This document shows, piece by piece, positions 60,563 through 64,000 of a stretch of 64,000 nucleotides of DNA. Each line of letters opens with the position of its first letter. Position 1 is the stretch's first letter. The notes below the pieces were generated by a model. That model was not told the origin of the DNA. It saw only the letters and a list, made by a program, of their open reading frames with translations, and ran no database searches. The stretch spans positions 73,251,176 through 73,315,175 of the forward strand of contig CM049316.1 in assembly GCA_026874595.1 (NCBI GenBank). Reading direction: 5' to 3'. This DNA is from Sipunculus nudus. Taxonomy: Eukaryota > Annelida > Sipuncula > Golfingiida > Sipunculidae. The translations under genes were made by a program, and so were the position numbers.

Positions 60563-61977
60563 CTGAAAACAGGCGTATCATTGATTAATCCCTGTCACCA
60601 AAAAAATCGTGTCGTGTGTAAACACTAATACTCGGTTTCGTTACTATTCATAAATACGTTGATAACGATCCTTATCACTGATCACATCTTTTGTATTTGA
60701 TGATGTCATTAATATAACCTGTCTTTATTTACAGTGCTTTGCATGTGTTAAAACACAGCGGGGATCCAGTTGAACCCTGTGTACGGCAAAGGGGTCATGA
60801 TGCATGACGACACCTGGACGCGCACACCGACGGGCCGCCTATAAAGTTCTTTTCCCCACAAAAAAACACGTGGCATTTTGCCACAGCTTTCGACGATGGG
60901 AGGACATCCTGATTAAGCTCTTTTCTAACGGTTTTTTTAGTTTTATTTTCTTGTAGTGGTCTCGAGTCACGACAACCCGAGGAAATGGACGCCCATGGTC
61001 TACAAGACTTCATTTGATATGTTTTTTTTTTTTATTTACCTTCTGTTTATCGTCATGTATATTTCATCCTGGAAGCTTTTATATAAGAAGGCGGAATGCA
61101 ATGGGTCCTGTTCCGGAAACACGTGGTGGTGGTGTAGGTAAACAAACGCACATTACTTATCATTTCTTAATTCTTCTTAGCGTTGGCGCACTAACAAATA
61201 TCCATTTATATTTATAATCTCAATAATTCTGTAACAGTCTGTATTGTATAGCTATTTAACGGCTACTCGTTGATGTCAGGGTCGCTTGGGATTCAAAACG
61301 GCGGGCATAAGACGTCTGGGCTGAGAAAAGAAAATAACCACGCTCGATTTTCATAATTTTGTATAATTTTCTAAGAAATTATTGCACTTTATATCAGTGT
61401 TTGTCGTCTTTGGTCAATTATGTGAATGGTCACGATGAGTATTATTTATGAGCGAATGTTGAAAGGTTGAAAGAACCTGGGTCACAAAATATTTTCGTGA
61501 CATATGGCGAGCGTGCCAGGATATTCGTCCGATTTATTAATTTATACTTATACTTGAGTGACCATTACATAACTTGAATCAGGGACCACAGACGGGGTCA
61601 TTGCAAACCAAAATATCTCTTGTTTATTTGTTATTTCACGTTCAATTGACGCCAAAATGAAGCCATGAATGAATATTGTGCTCTTGTTAAGGAATATGTA
61701 ATCGCATTTAACTGTCCGTTGTTCGGTATTTAAACAGCTACGGCTGGGGTAGGAGTCCGATGAGTTACGGCTATCGACTGTATCTAACAAAAGGACTATC
61801 CTTTTCAGATGAAAGGTTCATTTGAAAAGATAGGGGGTGATATTTAATCTCGCGGGGATTTTGAGAGTCTTGTGTAGACTCGCAATTCCTGGTCGTGTGT
61901 AGACTGTTAGATTTTCTCCGCAAACAGTAGTGTGGCATTACGTGTCACAAGGACAGATGCGATTCATAGTAGCGAAC
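60563..61977. other. Copy B, leader region of Gypsy-like remnant
   Basis: Counterpart of 48526-49943, including the TATAAAG. No LTR boundaries could be defined. Confidence 0.35.
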
Positions 61978-63924
61978 ATGGACCCGAGGGAGATCCTAGA
62001 GATAGGTAAAGAACTGGGTTATAGAGATGCTAGGCTCAGTGACTTTGTCGAGCAAGAGCGAGTTAAACGAGAACAGAGAGAGAAACAAGATCGAGAACGT
62101 GAAGAACGGATGGCAGAACGCGATAAACGCGAAAAAGAAGCTCAACGTGAGCACGAGTTAAAAATGGTTTTAGAAGAAAAATAACTGTTACATTTACGCT
62201 CTCAAAATAGACATGGTTAAAAAAGGTGACGGTGATAATGTAGGTTTAGTTAAGACACCGCCTGTGAATATTCCTGTGTATGAAGACGGTAAAGATAATC
62301 TTGATGCATATATAGAACGATTCGAACGTTTTGCGACCAGTCAGGGTTGGAAGCGCGATACATGGGCGATTAGTTTGAGTGCTCTGCTAAAAGGAAGAGC
62401 GTTAGAGGTATATTCACGCATGCCGCCTGCAAAAGCGTTAGACTGCGATAAACTAAAGGTTGCGCTCTTAAAACGTTTTCAAATGACTGAGGATGGGTAT
62501 AGAACAAAATTCCGAACTTGTCGTCCAAAACGGAATGAAACACCCTCACGATTCGTATCACGGCTTAGTGGTTATTTTTACCAATGGGTTGACCTTTCTC
62601 GCAAGAGACCTCATTTGAAGCCTTAGTGGACTAACTTTGGCGCGAGCAGTTCTTGCAAACCTGTAGCAAAGATCTGGCTGCTTTCTGAATGAAAGAGAAT
62701 ACAAGAACATTTCTGAATTAGCTCATGCGGCAAAGCGTTACACGGACGCTCACGGACTTAGAACGTACATTAATCAGGAACACCGTTACCACGGTTTAAT
62801 ATATCAGAATCTTAAAGACGGAAAACAACTCTTGAATGAGTCTAACAAAAATTGAGATAAACAACAATCAAATGTGAGACGCCGTTGCTTCATTTGTAAT
62901 GATCCATCCCACCTTGCAACAGACTGTAAAGAGAAAACAAAATCTGTATCGAAACCTGATAAAGTTAGTGGCTTGGCAGTAGAAAACCTCTATGATAGGA
63001 ACTAGGACTCGAGCAAAGGGGCGTCACTACGGTCCTCTCAGAATCCACCGCCACATATGTCTGATGCTGATGATAAAGAGGTAGGATGTTTCATTACGCA
63101 ATTGAAAGATTGTTGTAAAATGGAAAAAGACTGTGAGCGGTTACATTGCGGACATAAGGTTAGTCTCTTAAATATGGCTTGTCCTCATACAGATTCCAAG
63201 TCTACGACTACGTGTATGCCAATTTGTCAGGGTAAAGTTGGAAGTCATACTGATACAGTACTAAGAGATTCGAGTTTTAGTAGTGCAGTTATTAGAAGTA
63301 GTCTTGTGACAATTCACAGATAAAGAGCAAACGTGTGTGCTTAATGACGGGACAATTAGAACGTTTCCTATAGCTGTTGTGAATGTTGACACCCCGTATC
63401 TAACTGGCAGTTTACAAGTACTTGGCATGAATAATCCAGTTTACGATCTGATAATAGGCAATGTCGCAGATGCACGTGAACCTAGCGATCCAGATGAGAA
63501 CTGTACCAACCGAACAGATGGACAGGGGTCTGGATCAAGCCGTACTAGAGAGCCTGCTGACATCCCGTCAGTCGATATTAATGCAGTAGAGACAAGACTC
63601 ATGAAGCAGAGGAGTAAAACCTCTACTTGTCCTCTGAGAGTACCAAGCGGGATAACAGGTATAGAGTCGGAGGAATTCCGGAAACTATAGAAAAACGACA
63701 AAAACCTGTCTCATTTGTGGGAGAAAGCAAAATTATTCGACTAGTAGACCGTAAGTACATTTTGTTATCAAAGACAACATGCTCATGCGTAAACTCACAA
63801 ATACAGATGGTAAACATTTAAAGGAGCAATTAGTCGTTCCAGCTACCTGTAGGAAAGATATTATGAAGATAGCACACGAAAGTTTAATGGCAGGACACCT
63901 GTGTCCTAGGCTATATTGTCAGAT
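61978..63924 (+). pseudogene. Gypsy-type gag-protease-integrase remnant, copy B
   Basis: Same order and the same main lesions as copy A: the gag frameshift near 62210, the TAG at 62624, the stop before the protease region and the frameshift near 63309. Private differences include a TAA within the basic coiled coil at 62182 and a readable lysine where copy A has a stop codon at 50473, so the capsid part is longer here (62213-62626). The CCHC knuckle, the VLRDSS protease position and the IAHESLMAGHL integrase start are all present, and the integrase is truncated at the same point. Confidence 0.8.
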
Positions 63925-64000
63925 CGGCAAATGGCACAGCACACACATATCATTACACATACACTTACCTAACTTCAGTTAAGAAATTATAATTATATTT

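Larger units (their letters stand above)
58524..64000 (+). repeat. Segmental duplication, copy B (runs off window)
   Basis: Direct repeat of 46488-51966. Its left edge abuts Gypsy Pol coding sequence at CCCGGGATTATTACTG. The right end is cut by the window. Confidence 0.95.

Overview
The window reads as gene-poor, AT-rich eukaryotic DNA, most likely from a bivalve or a related lophotrochozoan. I base this on spliced genes with GT-AG introns, many (TA)n microsatellites, DIRS-type and Ty3/Gypsy-type retroelement remnants of the kind I know from bivalve genomes, and several dispersed repeats of molluscan type. No database search was possible. Family names come from motif recognition, and splice sites were read by eye.

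Host genes are few. At 42.0-44.7 kb on the plus strand there is a complete five-exon METTL27-like (Williams-Beuren region 27 type) SAM-dependent methyltransferase of 223 codons. A second, shorter and diverged paralogue lies at 52.6-54.4 kb on the minus strand. Broken exon copies of the same family lie at 35.9-37.2 kb (exons 3, 2 and 4 in that order, plus strand) and at 48.4 and 60.5 kb (exon 4 only, minus strand, inside a duplication). Sequence resembling the 5' region of the minus-strand paralogue also occurs at 0.3 kb and 4.1-5.3 kb. The other recognisable gene is a single-exon-coding class A (rhodopsin-like) GPCR at 29.0-29.9 kb, broken by one frameshift between TM4 and TM5.

The first 27 kb are dominated by terminal-inverted-repeat (TIR) elements without a recognisable transposase. 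One (676-4091) has CACT ends and carries TTGGTT/AACCAA repeats and an array of AGGTCA half-sites. A very large one (10583-21055, about 10.5 kb) has CACTG ends, TA flanks, a 175-bp near-perfect palindrome at its left end and about 16.5 copies of a 181-bp satellite. A third (21270-24635) has roughly 35-bp TIRs, and a small candidate lies at 25.8-26.9 kb. Between and after these are tRNA-like SINE pieces, copies of a widespread dispersed repeat (9.5, 30.6 and 33.4 kb), a long hairpin (31.1 kb) and an inverted pair of C-rich/G-rich minisatellites (35.2-35.9 kb).

The right third is built from retroelements and a segmental duplication. A decayed minus-strand DIRS-like element (39.2-41.7 kb) sits directly upstream of the intact METTL27-like gene. 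A segment of at least 5.47 kb occurs twice in direct orientation, 12034-12037 bp apart (46488-51966 and 58524-64000, the second copy running off the window). Each copy carries a decayed transporter-like fragment, a METTL27 exon-4 copy, and a decayed Gypsy gag-protease-integrase remnant. The two copies share the same disabling lesions, so the copying happened after the retroelement died. The left edge of the second copy abuts the C-terminal Pol coding sequence of another Gypsy element (minus strand), whose polypurine tract and 3' LTR can be seen at 56.4-56.6 kb.
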